The translations under genes and the position numbers were made by a program. 64,000 bases of DNA from JALORV01 sp963754065 (GTDB lineage: Bacteria > Pseudomonadota > Gammaproteobacteria > Burkholderiales > Burkholderiaceae_F): positions 1-64,000 of the forward strand of contig CAVWFH010000028.1 of NCBI GenBank assembly GCA_963754065.1. Direction: 5' to 3'. Below the pieces are notes generated by a model that was not told where the DNA came from, did not search any database, and saw only the letters and a list, made by a program, of their open reading frames with translations. The number at the start of each line of letters is the position of its first letter. Positions within the stretch are counted from its first letter, which is position 1. Positions 44,912-53,593 of this stretch are shown here, piece after piece.

Positions 44912-44943
44912 ACCTCGGACGGTGCGGGGGACGGGGTGGTGGA

Positions 44944-45943
44944 CTACGGCGGGCTGCTTGCGCAGCTTGAACACCGGCACGAAGCCGCCGGTCTCGATGC
45001 CGCGGTAATTGCGGATCGGCGGGCAGTCGTAGACCGCGAGCGGCGTGCCGCTCGAATCCTCCAGCACGCCGAGTTGCTGCAGCACTTCGACTGTGGCAGC
45101 GTGCAGCGCGCGCGGGCTGCCGTCGGCGATGCGGATGGCGATGCCGAGTCCGTGGCTGGCGACTCCGATCGCCTGCATGCCATCGGCACCCGCCTTGCTG
45201 ATCCAGTCGCCAGCGCCGGTCTGCATGATCGCCAGATCGGTCCGGCGCGTTCCCGACACGAGGTCCGGATGTCGCGTCATCGCGAAGTACAGTGCTGCCA
45301 GCTCCGGCGTTTCTTGTGCGGCCAGCCGGGCGTAGGTCTGCGCGAGCCGCCGCAACGGCAGTGCGAAGTTGGGCGCACTGCAGCCATCGATGCCCTGCGC
45401 GATGCCGTCACCCTGCGCAAAGCGCGCGACGATCGTGCGGATGCGCTGCTGCAATGGGTGACCGCTGTCGAGGTAAGTCTCGGTCGGCTGGTCGTGCATG
45501 CGGCAATACGCGAGGAAACCCGCGTGTTTGCCCGAGCAGTTGTGGAACAGCGACGACCACTTGACCCCGGACGGTGCAGGCGATTCAGTCGCGGCGAAGA
45601 AGCCGGGCGCATGGCAGCCGCACTGCAGTGCCGAGTCATCGAGTCCGGCAGCGGCGAGCATGCGCTGCACGAGGCCGATGTGTACGGACTCGCCGCTGTG
45701 GCTGGCGCACATCATGGCCAGCTCATGCGACGTGAAGCCGTAGCGGCCCAGCCCGCCATCCTCGACGAACGGCAGTGCCTGCAGCGGCTTGAGGGCCGAA
45801 CGCGTGAAATTGAGAGAGTCTGGATCGCCGACCGCGGAGATCAGCTTGCCGGCCGGATCGACCACCGCAATCGAGCCGTAGTGCACGCACTCGGTGGTCC
45901 CGCCGCGCGTGGTCTCGACCAGGGGTACATGACTTGGAATCAA
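44944..45943 (-). CDS. type II-like L-asparaginase family protein, stop codon apparently displaced by an indel
   Basis: Pfam-type asparaginase_II (PF06089-like): VETTRGGTTECVHYGSIAVV at the N-terminus, NCSGKHAGFLAYCRMH, GIDGCSAPNFALPLRRLA and the ending YDCPPIRNYRGIETGGFVPVF. As read, the frame then continues through the antisense of the oligopeptidase to 41894, an implausible 1349 codons. Removing one A of the pair at 44958-44959 gives FKLRSSPP and a stop at 44944-44946, for ~332 residues, the normal length. Hydrolyses L-asparagine. Confidence 0.88.
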
Positions 45944-46028
45944 CGCAGACCTTCGGCAACGCCGCGCGCGGGGCGGGGTTGCACTGTGAAACGCATTCCG
46001 GCCCTAGGCGCCGCAGCGGCGCACGTGC

Positions 46029-46901
46029 TCAGACGGGCTGGGCGATCGGGTCGGCAGGAGGCGTGCGCAGTCGCGCCGCAATTTCCTTGCGGTAGCGGTT
46101 CAGGTCCTGCACGGAATTGAACGTGCGCTCGAACAGCAGCGACAGGTTGTGCAGGATCCGATCGACGACTTTGGTCTCCCATTCCTTGTCGAATCGTATT
46201 TGTTCGTCGAGCCAGCGCTCGAGCCAGCCCGGATCCGGGAGGCGCGATTGTACGGTGTCGTTCGGGAAAAGCGACTGGTTTACATGCAGATTGGTGGGGT
46301 GCAGCGCCTTGTCGGTGCGCCGGGCCGAGGCCATCAGTACGCCGATCTTTGCAAAGGCTGCCCGGGCTGCATCGCCGACTTCGCCGAGGGATTTTTTCAT
46401 GTAGCGCAGGTAGGCACCGCCGTGCCGCGCCTCATCCTGCGACAGCAGGCGGTAGATGGACTTGATCACGGGCTCGGTGTGCCACTCGGCCGCACGGCGG
46501 TACCAGTGATTGAGCCGGATTTCGCCGCAGAAGTGCAGCATCAGCGTTTCCAGGCGCGGTGCCGGGTCGAACTCAAAGCGAACCGCGTGCAGTTCCTCTT
46601 CGGTCGGCGCGAGGTCCGGCCGGAAGCGCTGCAGGTATTCCATCAGCACCAGCGCGTGCTTCTGTTCCTCGAAGAACCAGACCGACATGAAGGCGGAGAA
46701 GTCGGAGTCGTCCAGGTTGTCGCGCAGGAACATCTCGGTGGCCGGCAACGCCGACCACTCGGTGATGGCGTTCATCTTGATCGTGCGGGCCTGGTCGTCG
46801 GACAGCCGCGTACCGTCGAACTCCTTCCACGGCACATCGGTCTCCATGTTCCAGCGCACGGATTCCAGCGACTTGAAAAGTTCGGGATAGAGAAATGCCA
46901 T
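46029..46901 (-). CDS. ferritin-like diiron protein resembling acyl-ACP desaturase
   Basis: 290 aa. Two EExxH-type motifs on separate helices: E78-E79-Q-K-H82 (FFEEQKHALVLMEYL) and D156-E157-A-R-H160 (LLSQDEARHGGAYLRYM). Further carboxylates are E48 (ITEWSALPATE) and E127 (FCGEIRLNHWY). Spacing and motif wording (EEQKH, DEARH) match the soluble acyl-ACP desaturase diiron site. No signal peptide, so cytosolic. It is last in the eight-gene operon with the cfa-like methyltransferase. An O2-dependent desaturase or oxidase acting on a fatty acyl or lipid intermediate is a reasonable inference. Confidence 0.8.
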   Translation of the reverse strand: MAFLYPELFKSLESVRWNMETDVPWKEFDGTRLSDDQARTIKMNAITEWSALPATEMFLRDNLDDSDFSAFMSVWFFEEQKHALVLMEYLQRFRPDLAPTEEELHAVRFEFDPAPRLETLMLHFCGEIRLNHWYRRAAEWHTEPVIKSIYRLLSQDEARHGGAYLRYMKKSLGEVGDAARAAFAKIGVLMASARRTDKALHPTNLHVNQSLFPNDTVQSRLPDPGWLERWLDEQIRFDKEWETKVVDRILHNLSLLFERTFNSVQDLNRYRKEIAARLRTPPADPIAQPV

Positions 46902-46920
46902 GATCGTCTCCAGCGCGGCT

Positions 46921-47352
46921 TCAGCTGGCGGCCCGGCGCCTGAGCCAGCGCATCAGTCCGCCCAGCAGCGGCAGCTTCTCGTACAACTCCTCCGCGGCGT
47001 CCCAGTAATCCCGGTGGTGCGCAACGCGACCGTCTGGAGCGAACTGTATATGACTGGCGCCGCGGATTACTTGGGGCTGGTCAGGCGATCGCTTCATTCT
47101 GAACTGGAAATCCCACGTCAGGAACGCGTGTTCACCCTGTGCTACTGCCCGGGTGACAACGAATCGCGGGTCGTTCACCTGGTCGAACATGTGCTCGAAG
47201 ACCCGCCGCACGGCCGGCAGTCCGCGCACCTCGTTGAACGGGTCCTTGAACCACGCATCGTCGGCATACACGGTCCCGATGGAGGCGAGCGAACTGCGCG
47301 ACAGGTTCTCGAAGAATTGCTGCAGCCGCGTGACGCGGGCGTCGACTGTCAT
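46921..47352 (-). CDS. NTF2-like/SnoaL family protein
   Basis: 143 aa. NTF2-like cone fold: VYADDAWFKDPFNEVRGLPA, FVVTRAVAQGEHAFLTWDF, and GRVAHHRDYWDAAEELYEKLP at the end. This subtype accompanies the cfa/DUF1365/FAD-oxidoreductase lipid clusters of proteobacteria. Possible isomerase or binding protein for the modified acyl chain. Seventeen bases after the SDR, 19 before the diiron gene. Confidence 0.88.
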   Translation of the reverse strand: MTVDARVTRLQQFFENLSRSSLASIGTVYADDAWFKDPFNEVRGLPAVRRVFEHMFDQVNDPRFVVTRAVAQGEHAFLTWDFQFRMKRSPDQPQVIRGASHIQFAPDGRVAHHRDYWDAAEELYEKLPLLGGLMRWLRRRAAS

Positions 47353-47369
47353 TTTGAGAGCGCTGGAAC

Positions 47370-48140
47370 CTAGTTCCCGGTGAACCGACGAACGGCAGCG
47401 AAGTATGCCGGGTACGGAAGGGTGCGCAGCAGCCGCAGCAGGTTGGTGAAACGCTTCGGAAAGTGAATCTCGAACTCGCCGTTAGCGATGCCCTCGAGCG
47501 TCAACCGGGCTGCCTCGTCGGCTGGCAGCAGTGCCGGCATCTTGAAGCCGTTTTTTCGGGTCAGCGGCGTATCAACAAAGCCCGGGTTCACGAGGTGCAC
47601 CCCGATGCCACGCGGCGACAGGTCGAGGTAGAGCGACTCGACCAGGTTGATCAGCGCGGCCTTGGTAGGGCCGTAGATCAGGGCCTTCGGCAAACCACGA
47701 TAGCCGGCCACCGAGGCGACGATCGCGACCGCGCCGCGTCGCTGCGCCAGCAGCGTCGGCAGCGTCGCATCCAGGCAGTGCAGCACGCCCATCACGTTGA
47801 CCTCGAACAGCTTGCGCGCGCGGGCGATGTCGAGCGTGTCGGCGCGCATCTCCATGTGGGTCCCGGCGACGATCAGCACGAGGTCGATACCGCCGAAATC
47901 GGCGAGGACAGTCGTGGCGGCGTTGCGGACCGAGGCCGGATCGGTGACATCGAGGGTGGCGACAATCGCGTCGGTGCCTTCGGCAATCGCATCGAGCAGG
48001 TCGCGACTGCGTGCCGACATGGCCACGCGCGCGCCCTCGTTGACCAGCCGCCGTGCCAGCGCGGCGCCGATGCCGTAGGAGGCGCCGATCACCCAGACGC
48101 GCTGGCCGCGCCAGGTCCCGATCTTCGGATTGAGAGCCAT
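47370..48140 (-). CDS. short-chain dehydrogenase/reductase in lipid-modification operon
   Basis: 256 aa. IGASYGIGAALARRLV cofactor loop, VAGTHMEM (variant NAG), catalytic IVASVAGYRGLPKALIYGPTKAA with YxxxK. The C-terminal basic/hydrophobic end FPKRFTNLLRLLRTLPYPAYF suggests membrane association. The start overlaps the DUF3833 stop (TGATG). Confidence 0.9.
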   Translation of the reverse strand: MALNPKIGTWRGQRVWVIGASYGIGAALARRLVNEGARVAMSARSRDLLDAIAEGTDAIVATLDVTDPASVRNAATTVLADFGGIDLVLIVAGTHMEMRADTLDIARARKLFEVNVMGVLHCLDATLPTLLAQRRGAVAIVASVAGYRGLPKALIYGPTKAALINLVESLYLDLSPRGIGVHLVNPGFVDTPLTRKNGFKMPALLPADEAARLTLEGIANGEFEIHFPKRFTNLLRLLRTLPYPAYFAAVRRFTGN

Positions 48141-48682
48141 CAGAGCTTTCGGAACGAGATCAGCACTTCGCCGACCCGAAATCCATACAAGCTCATCACG
48201 GCGCGGTTGAGCATGACGCGCTCGTCGATCAGGAACATCCAGTCGTCGAACGCGACTTCGTAGCGCTTGCCGTTGTCGGTCTTCAGGTCGAACGCGTAGG
48301 TCCAGTTCAGTGCATTGCCGCTGACCACGCCGCGCGCCTCGCCGATGACGTCGGCGGCGGTGCCGATCCAGCGCGTGCCGGTGGCGCCGCCTGCAGCGGG
48401 GCGCAGTGTCCAGATGCGCTTCTCGCGCTTGCCGTCTGACCAGACGAAGTCCTCGTCGAGCGTGCCGACGTCGCCGGCCCAGCTGGCCTTGATCGTGACC
48501 ACGAATCGGCGCTGCACCTGGCCGTTGCGGTCCTGGAACATTCCGTGGCCTTCGAGGGTGCCGTTGAAGTAATGCCGCAGATCGAGCGCGGGTTGCTCAT
48601 TGTTGTAGGCCTGCGGCTCCACGCCGGCACAACTGGCGATGAGCAGGGCAACAATTGCAGTGCAGACGATGCGGACGATCAT
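48140..48682 (-). CDS. DUF3833 lipoprotein
   Basis: 180 aa from the ATG with GAGGAG upstream. Lipoprotein signal with lipobox ending LIASC (Cys18), then LRHYFNGTLEGHGMFQDRNG, RRFVVTIKASWAG and MFLIDERVMLNRAVMSLYG, the DUF3833 pattern. Calycin/lipocalin-like beta protein at the membrane, regularly found with cfa-like and DUF1365 genes. Function unproven. Confidence 0.9.
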   Translation of the reverse strand: MIVRIVCTAIVALLIASCAGVEPQAYNNEQPALDLRHYFNGTLEGHGMFQDRNGQVQRRFVVTIKASWAGDVGTLDEDFVWSDGKREKRIWTLRPAAGGATGTRWIGTAADVIGEARGVVSGNALNWTYAFDLKTDNGKRYEVAFDDWMFLIDERVMLNRAVMSLYGFRVGEVLISFRKL

Positions 48683-48690
48683 GGGACTCC

Positions 48691-49995
48691 TCAGAACTTC
48701 TGCAGTCGCCAGGCGACGGCGAGCAGGCCCGCGGCGGCGAGCTTGAGCAGGCAGGGCAACACGGCGTAGGCGAACGACAGTGCGGACAGCGCATCGGCGT
48801 CGCGAGCCCCGGGCGTATAGCCGAGCAGGGCGAGTGCCGGCAGCGCGATACCCGCCGCCAGAGCCAGGTTCAGCTTGTAGGCGAGGTTCCACAAGCCGAA
48901 GTAGGTGCCCTCGTGCGCGCCGGTGTGGCCGTTTCTTTCCACGACGCGCGCCAGCAGGGCCGGTGGCAACGCGAGGTCCGCACCGAGCGCGAAGCCCGAC
49001 AGCAGGCAGATCAGCGCAAACGCGCCGAAGTCACCGGTGTCGATCGCGTAGGCCCAGGCGAACGCGGCCACCGCGGCCACCATACCGATCAGCCACACCG
49101 CTTCGAGTGGCAGGCGCTGGGCCAGGCGCGTCCACAGCGGCATGCTGGCGGCGCCAGCGACGAAGTACAGCGCGAGGAACACGCCCGAGCGCGGTTCCAT
49201 CTCGAGCCGGTCGGCAACGAAGAACAGCACCAGCGAGGCCGGGATCGCTGCCGCGATGCCATTGGCGACGAACACGGCCAACAGCCAGCGGAATCGCGGC
49301 ATCGCCAGCGGCAGCGCAATCGACGCCGCGGCCGTGGTCCCGGTCACCGGCCGGTGGGTCGGCCGTGGTGCGTGGCGCACCAGCACCGCGAGCGCGACGG
49401 CCAGAGTGACCAGGAACAGCATGACCAGACTGGCCGCTCCCAGCGCGTACGGCACAACCGCGGCAACGATGACGCCGACCAGTCCCGCGCCTTCGCGCCA
49501 CGCGGTCACGCGTGTGCGGGCACCGTCGCTGTCGCCGAGTTCGGCGCCCCAGGCCTGGTAGGCCACCGTGGCGAGCGAGTAGCCGAGGTAGGCGGCGGTC
49601 AGTGTGGCGGCCAGCCAGCCGGTGGCTGCGGCGGCCGAAAGGTGAGCAGGAGGCAGGAACAGCAGCACGAAGCCGAGGGCGAGCGGTGGCATCGCCAGCA
49701 GCACCGGACGCAGGTAACCGCCGCGCGCCTTGGCGCGATCGACCCAGGCGCCGAGGAACGGGTCGATGAAAGCGTCGGCCAGTCGGGTGACCAGCAGCAC
49801 GAGTCCGATGATCGACAGCGCGAGACCGGTCGCCTCGAAGTAGAACTTGGGCACCAGCACGTACACCGGCAGCGCCATCATCGCCAGCGGGGCTCCAAGC
49901 AGTCCGTAGGCGGCGAGGTCGCGCGACCTGGGCTCGCGACCGAGTTGAGAGGCGGCGCGGGCAGGCACGGCGGTGGCCGACGCGGCGGTGGTCAT
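48691..49995 (-). CDS. MFS transporter (GPH-like)
   Basis: 434 aa with twelve hydrophobic segments. The N-terminal half motif TRLADAFIDPFLGAWVDRAKARGG is the GPH/MFS cation-symporter loop 2-3. A recurring component of the same lipid-modification clusters; it may move a lipid or metabolite. Eight bases separate it from the DUF3833 gene. Confidence 0.9.
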   Translation of the reverse strand: MTTAASATAVPARAASQLGREPRSRDLAAYGLLGAPLAMMALPVYVLVPKFYFEATGLALSIIGLVLLVTRLADAFIDPFLGAWVDRAKARGGYLRPVLLAMPPLALGFVLLFLPPAHLSAAAATGWLAATLTAAYLGYSLATVAYQAWGAELGDSDGARTRVTAWREGAGLVGVIVAAVVPYALGAASLVMLFLVTLAVALAVLVRHAPRPTHRPVTGTTAAASIALPLAMPRFRWLLAVFVANGIAAAIPASLVLFFVADRLEMEPRSGVFLALYFVAGAASMPLWTRLAQRLPLEAVWLIGMVAAVAAFAWAYAIDTGDFGAFALICLLSGFALGADLALPPALLARVVERNGHTGAHEGTYFGLWNLAYKLNLALAAGIALPALALLGYTPGARDADALSALSFAYAVLPCLLKLAAAGLLAVAWRLQKF

Positions 49996-50107
49996 GGCGG
50001 GGGTGAACGGTGAGGCAGTGGCGAAGAGGCTGGAGCGCAGATCGGTGTGCCGGCGAGCCGCTGGCGGACCGCGGTCGTGCTCCGACCGGCAGCGAGCCGC
50101 GGGGCCT

Positions 50108-50569
50108 TCAGCGACGCGCCTCCGACAGCAGACTCGCGCGCAGCTGCGGCACGCTGGTGCGCGGGTCGAGCCAGATGGCGAAGAACGCCCGCCCGAACTC
50201 CGGATCGACGACTTCCCCGAGGAAACGGCCGTCGACGTAGAAGCGTGTCGGCCCGCCCGGGCGGTAGATGCCGACCAGCCGCTGGCCGGGCTTCACGTCC
50301 GGAAACAGTCCGCTCATCTCGACCAGCCAGCGGTCGCGCTGCGCGGTGGAGCCGAAGCCCAGCTGCGCGATCTCGTCGCGACTGCGCTCGGCAATTGCGC
50401 GCCCAGCCAGGCTGCGCGCGTAGGTGATCTCGAGCGCGAAGGGCCGTGCCTCCGGTTTCGACGGATCGAATTCACGCGGCACGAACATGCGCGCGTCGTA
50501 GACGTGCAGTCCGAACCAGGTCAGCCGGCCAGTGCCTGACGGCCGCGGATCGTCGATGTAGCGACGCAC
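50108..50569 (-). CDS. chalcone isomerase-like protein, N-terminus uncertain
   Basis: 153 aa from a GTG. The body matches chalcone-isomerase-like bacterial proteins: GRLTWFGLHVYDARMFVP, FALEITYARSLAGRAIAERS and GQRLVGIYRPGGPTRFYVDG. In frame upstream, 50570-50640 reads like a hydrophobic export signal (WLVPLLAAAGYALSNLAD), but no standard start is visible before it reaches the end of the cfa-like gene. The true start or a small indel is therefore unresolved. Probably periplasmic. Confidence 0.75.
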   Translation of the reverse strand: MRRYIDDPRPSGTGRLTWFGLHVYDARMFVPREFDPSKPEARPFALEITYARSLAGRAIAERSRDEIAQLGFGSTAQRDRWLVEMSGLFPDVKPGQRLVGIYRPGGPTRFYVDGRFLGEVVDPEFGRAFFAIWLDPRTSVPQLRASLLSEARR

Positions 50570-50697
50570 GTGCTCGGGCGCCTCGACGATCGCCGCGTCA
50601 GCAAGATTCGACAGCGCGTAGCCGGCGGCAGCCAGCAGCGGGACCAGCCAGCAGGGCGGCTGACCGTCGCAATAGACTTCCGGCCGGCGGCGCGGCG

Positions 50698-51933
50698 TCA
50701 GCGCGCGACCAACGTGTACTGGATGACATCGGTGTTCTCCCGGGCAAAGGCGGCCTCGCAGTAGGCAAGATAGAAATCCCAGAGGCGCACGAAGCGTTCG
50801 TCGAAGCCCAGCGCGCGCACATCGTCGAGCCGGGCGAGGAAGCGGGCACGCCAGGTGGCGAGCGTGCGCGCGTAATCGAGTCCGAAACGGAACTCGTTGA
50901 TCACGGCGAGCCCGGCCACGTTGGCCTGCGCGCGGAAAACGGATGGTGACGGCAGCATGCCGCCGGGAAAGATGTACTGCTGGATGAAGTCGGAGCCGGC
51001 GCGGTAGCGCGGGTAGAGGTCATCGGCGATCACGATCGATTGCAGGCAGACGCGCGCACCCGGCTTCAGGCAGCGCCGCAAAGTGGCGAAGTACGACGGC
51101 CAGTAGGCTTCGCCGACCGCCTCGAACATCTCGATCGAAGCGATGCCGTCGTAGCGACCGGCCTCCTCGCGGTAGTCGCGCAGCTGCAGGTCCGCCGACA
51201 GCCCCGCGCGTGCGAGGCGATCGCGCGCGTAGTCGAGCTGCTCGGTCGAAAGCGTCAGGCCGGTCACCGTGTGGCCGGCGCGCGCAGCCGTCTCGGCCAG
51301 TCCGCCCCAGCCGCAGCCGATTTCCAGCAGCCGGGCACCGGTCGGCAACTCAAGTTCCGCCAGCACGCGTTCGTACTTCGCCTGCTGGCCGCGTTCCAGT
51401 TCGTCGGTGCCGGACACCTCGTGCGGGCCGGCGGGCCGCTCGAACAGCGCGCTCGAGTAGCTCATCGTGCGGTCCAGCCACAGCGCGTAGAACGCGTTGC
51501 CGAGGTCGTAGTGCGCGTGAACGTTGCGGCGCGCCTGCGTGCGCGTGTTGCGGTTGAGCAGGTGTCGCAGGCGATACGCCAGGCGACCCACGAACGAGCC
51601 ATAGATCACGTCTTCGGCGGCGGCGCGGTTCGCGACGAAAAATTCCATCAGCCGCACGAGATCGTGCGTGGACCAATCGCCGGCTAGGTAGGACTCGGCG
51701 AAGCCGATGTCGCCGCTTTTCAGCGCGGCGCGGATCAGCTTCCAGTTGGTGAGTTGCAGGTCGGCGCGCTCGCCCGAGCGCAGGTCGCCGAAATAGGCAT
51801 GCTGGCCGTCGGGAAAGGTGACGTCGAGCCGACCGTGCCGCATGCGTTCAAGCAGGCGCAGCGCGAGACGGGCGTCGGATGGAAAGCGGGCGGTGTCGAG
51901 TCCGGCGCGCGTTTCGAGGGCGAGTTGGCTCAT
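50698..51933 (-). CDS. cyclopropane-fatty-acyl-phospholipid synthase family methyltransferase (UfaM/CFA type)
   Basis: 411 aa. SAM site LLEIGCGWGGLAETAARAG, substrate region HAHYDLGNAFYALWLDRTMSYSSALF, IEMFEAVGEAYWPSYF and QQYIFPGGMLPS. The family methylates the double bond of phospholipid acyl chains. The neighbours (DUF1365, FAD oxidoreductase, chalcone-isomerase-like, DUF3833, NTF2-like) are those around UfaM-type enzymes that start furan fatty acid synthesis, rather than housekeeping Cfa. Four bases after DUF1365. Confidence 0.92.
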   Translation of the reverse strand: MSQLALETRAGLDTARFPSDARLALRLLERMRHGRLDVTFPDGQHAYFGDLRSGERADLQLTNWKLIRAALKSGDIGFAESYLAGDWSTHDLVRLMEFFVANRAAAEDVIYGSFVGRLAYRLRHLLNRNTRTQARRNVHAHYDLGNAFYALWLDRTMSYSSALFERPAGPHEVSGTDELERGQQAKYERVLAELELPTGARLLEIGCGWGGLAETAARAGHTVTGLTLSTEQLDYARDRLARAGLSADLQLRDYREEAGRYDGIASIEMFEAVGEAYWPSYFATLRRCLKPGARVCLQSIVIADDLYPRYRAGSDFIQQYIFPGGMLPSPSVFRAQANVAGLAVINEFRFGLDYARTLATWRARFLARLDDVRALGFDERFVRLWDFYLAYCEAAFARENTDVIQYTLVAR

Positions 51934-51937
51934 GTGG

Positions 51938-52750
51938 TCAGCGAGTTACTTGCAGCGCCGGCGGCGCCGGCTTGGAAACGAAGGGCACGCGCTTCAGCCA
52001 AAGCCGCAGCGCCTGCCAGTGGATGCGGGCGATCACACCGAAGGTGAACGCGGGGTAAGCGAACAGCGCGCGCAGTAGCGCGCGGTCGTCCAGTGCGACG
52101 AGTTCGCCGGCGATCGAGGTCTTCAGCAGCGGGCCGGCGTCGTCTTCGTAATCGACGCAGCCGATCCAGCGGGCCGCAGAGCGCTCGGCGCCGGCGCGAC
52201 CTGCACCGCTGAGCAGAAAGCGGAAGCGGTAGCTGCCCGCGACTTCGCAAAACGGCGACACATGGAAGACCTTGCGCGCCTGCAACGATTCGCCGTCGCG
52301 CAGCGCGCGGCCGTTGTCATGCGCAAGCAGGTAGCAGTGACGCTCGCCGAAGGTGTTGTTGACTTCGCAGACGACGGCGCGCAGTTCGCCGTCGGCGCGG
52401 TGCGCGAACCAGAAGCTGACGGGATTGAAGACATAGCCGAGCACGCGCGGAAAGGTGTGCAGCCAGATTTCACCGTCGGCGTCGCGCACGCCCGCCTGCG
52501 CCAGCAGCGACTCGATCCAGGCCAGCAGCGGACGGCCATCTCCGTGGTCGCGGTCGTTGACGGCAAATAAGCCGGCGCGATTGAAGCGCAGCAGCCGGGC
52601 CGGCGATGGTCGATGAGTCAGCGCGCGCAGCGGTAGCCGCAGAAAGTAGCCCGCGTAAGTAAAGGCATGGCGGGCAGGTCGCAGCCGGACATGGCGGATC
52701 GGCCCAAAGCCGATGGCAGGGCTGGACGTGGCGGTCGTGGGATCGCTCAT
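51938..52750 (-). CDS. DUF1365 family protein
   Basis: 270 aa. IRHVRLRPARHAFTYAGYFLRLPL, FPRVLGYVFNPVSFWFAH, CEVNNTFGERHCYLL and KVFHVSPFCEV are DUF1365 signatures. Nearly always beside the COG2907 FAD oxidoreductase and the cfa-like gene. Here it heads the eight-gene operon behind the TetR-type operator. Confidence 0.93.
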   Translation of the reverse strand: MSDPTTATSSPAIGFGPIRHVRLRPARHAFTYAGYFLRLPLRALTHRPSPARLLRFNRAGLFAVNDRDHGDGRPLLAWIESLLAQAGVRDADGEIWLHTFPRVLGYVFNPVSFWFAHRADGELRAVVCEVNNTFGERHCYLLAHDNGRALRDGESLQARKVFHVSPFCEVAGSYRFRFLLSGAGRAGAERSAARWIGCVDYEDDAGPLLKTSIAGELVALDDRALLRALFAYPAFTFGVIARIHWQALRLWLKRVPFVSKPAPPALQVTR

Positions 52751-52813
52751 GGAACGTCAGCGCGGGTGCGTGTCAGGCGAGTGGGTTAGCTGGAACAGCG
52801 TCGAAGTCTACGT

Positions 52814-52841
52814 AGTTTACACAATGAACTAGATAGTTCAA
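52814..52841 (-). promoter_or_regulatory. promoter with embedded TetR-type operator
   Basis: Leftward -35 TTGAAC (52841-52836) and -10 TAAACT (52819-52814) with a 16-base spacer. The inverted repeat TGAACTA-GA-TAGTTCA (52825-52840) covers the spacer and the -35. Binding would block the DUF1365 operon. The region is markedly AT-rich compared with its surroundings. The divergent tetR gene starts 78 bases away. Confidence 0.65.
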
Positions 52842-52918
52842 GTAAAAACGGTATGGTATGATTACTTACCCTGACACCATGGGCGGCCGGCGATCTGCCG
52901 GGACCGCGAGGAGGACGC

Positions 52919-53554
52919 ATGACCACATCGGTCAGCGAGATCGCGCCGCGACGGTTGTCGCTCAAAGAGCAGCAGCAGCGGCTGCGCGAGGACGTCATCT
53001 TGCAGGCCGTCAACGGCCTGCTGGCGGAAAAGGGCTTCGACCTGATGACGGTCGACGAAGTCGCCGCGGTGGTCGGCATCGCCAAGGCGAGCCTGTACAA
53101 GCATTTCGAGTCGAAGGAGGCGCTGGCTGCCGCAGCGATGGTGCGGCTGCTTGAGCGCACGCTGGCGGTGATCGACGCCCAGCCGACGGACGCTGCACCG
53201 GACGACAAATTGAAGGCCGTCGTGCGCTGGGCGGTGCGCGAGCATCTGCTGGGCCAGATGCCGTCGTTGCCATCCACGCGCTCAACGCTGCGCGACGCGC
53301 TGGTGCGCCACAAGGCCTACATCGAGCGCCTGATCGAGGTCAGCGAACGGCTCGGTGCCTGGATCGAGGCCGCCCAGGGGGCCGGCAAGATCTCCCCCGC
53401 CTTCCCGCCGGAAGCCGTGCTGTACACGCTGTACGCGCGCGCCTGCGACCCGGTGTCCGATTATCTGAAGCTGTCCGGCAACTACCGGGACGAGGAGATC
53501 GTGGAACTGGTCACGATGACCTGCTTTGCCGGACTGTCGGCTCGGCCGTCCTGA
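52919..53554 (+). CDS. TetR/AcrR family regulator
   Basis: 211 aa. N-terminal HTH: VILQAVNGLLAEKGFDLMTV, DEVAAVVGIAKASLYKHFES. All-helical ligand domain follows. Divergent from the DUF1365 operon and convergent with the FAD oxidoreductase gene. The inverted repeat at 52825-52840 is its probable site. Inserted where related clusters have the FAD oxidoreductase directly beside DUF1365. Confidence 0.92.
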   Translation: MTTSVSEIAPRRLSLKEQQQRLREDVILQAVNGLLAEKGFDLMTVDEVAAVVGIAKASLYKHFESKEALAAAAMVRLLERTLAVIDAQPTDAAPDDKLKAVVRWAVREHLLGQMPSLPSTRSTLRDALVRHKAYIERLIEVSERLGAWIEAAQGAGKISPAFPPEAVLYTLYARACDPVSDYLKLSGNYRDEEIVELVTMTCFAGLSARPS

Positions 53555-53593
53555 GAGTTTCGGTCAGCGCACCGCCGCGTCCTGTTCGCGCCG

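Noticed and set aside
48655..50013. 452-codon plus-strand ORF opposite the DUF3833/MFS genes
   Set aside because: Almost entirely Arg/Gln/Gly/His without domains; the opposing MFS and lipoprotein genes are clear.
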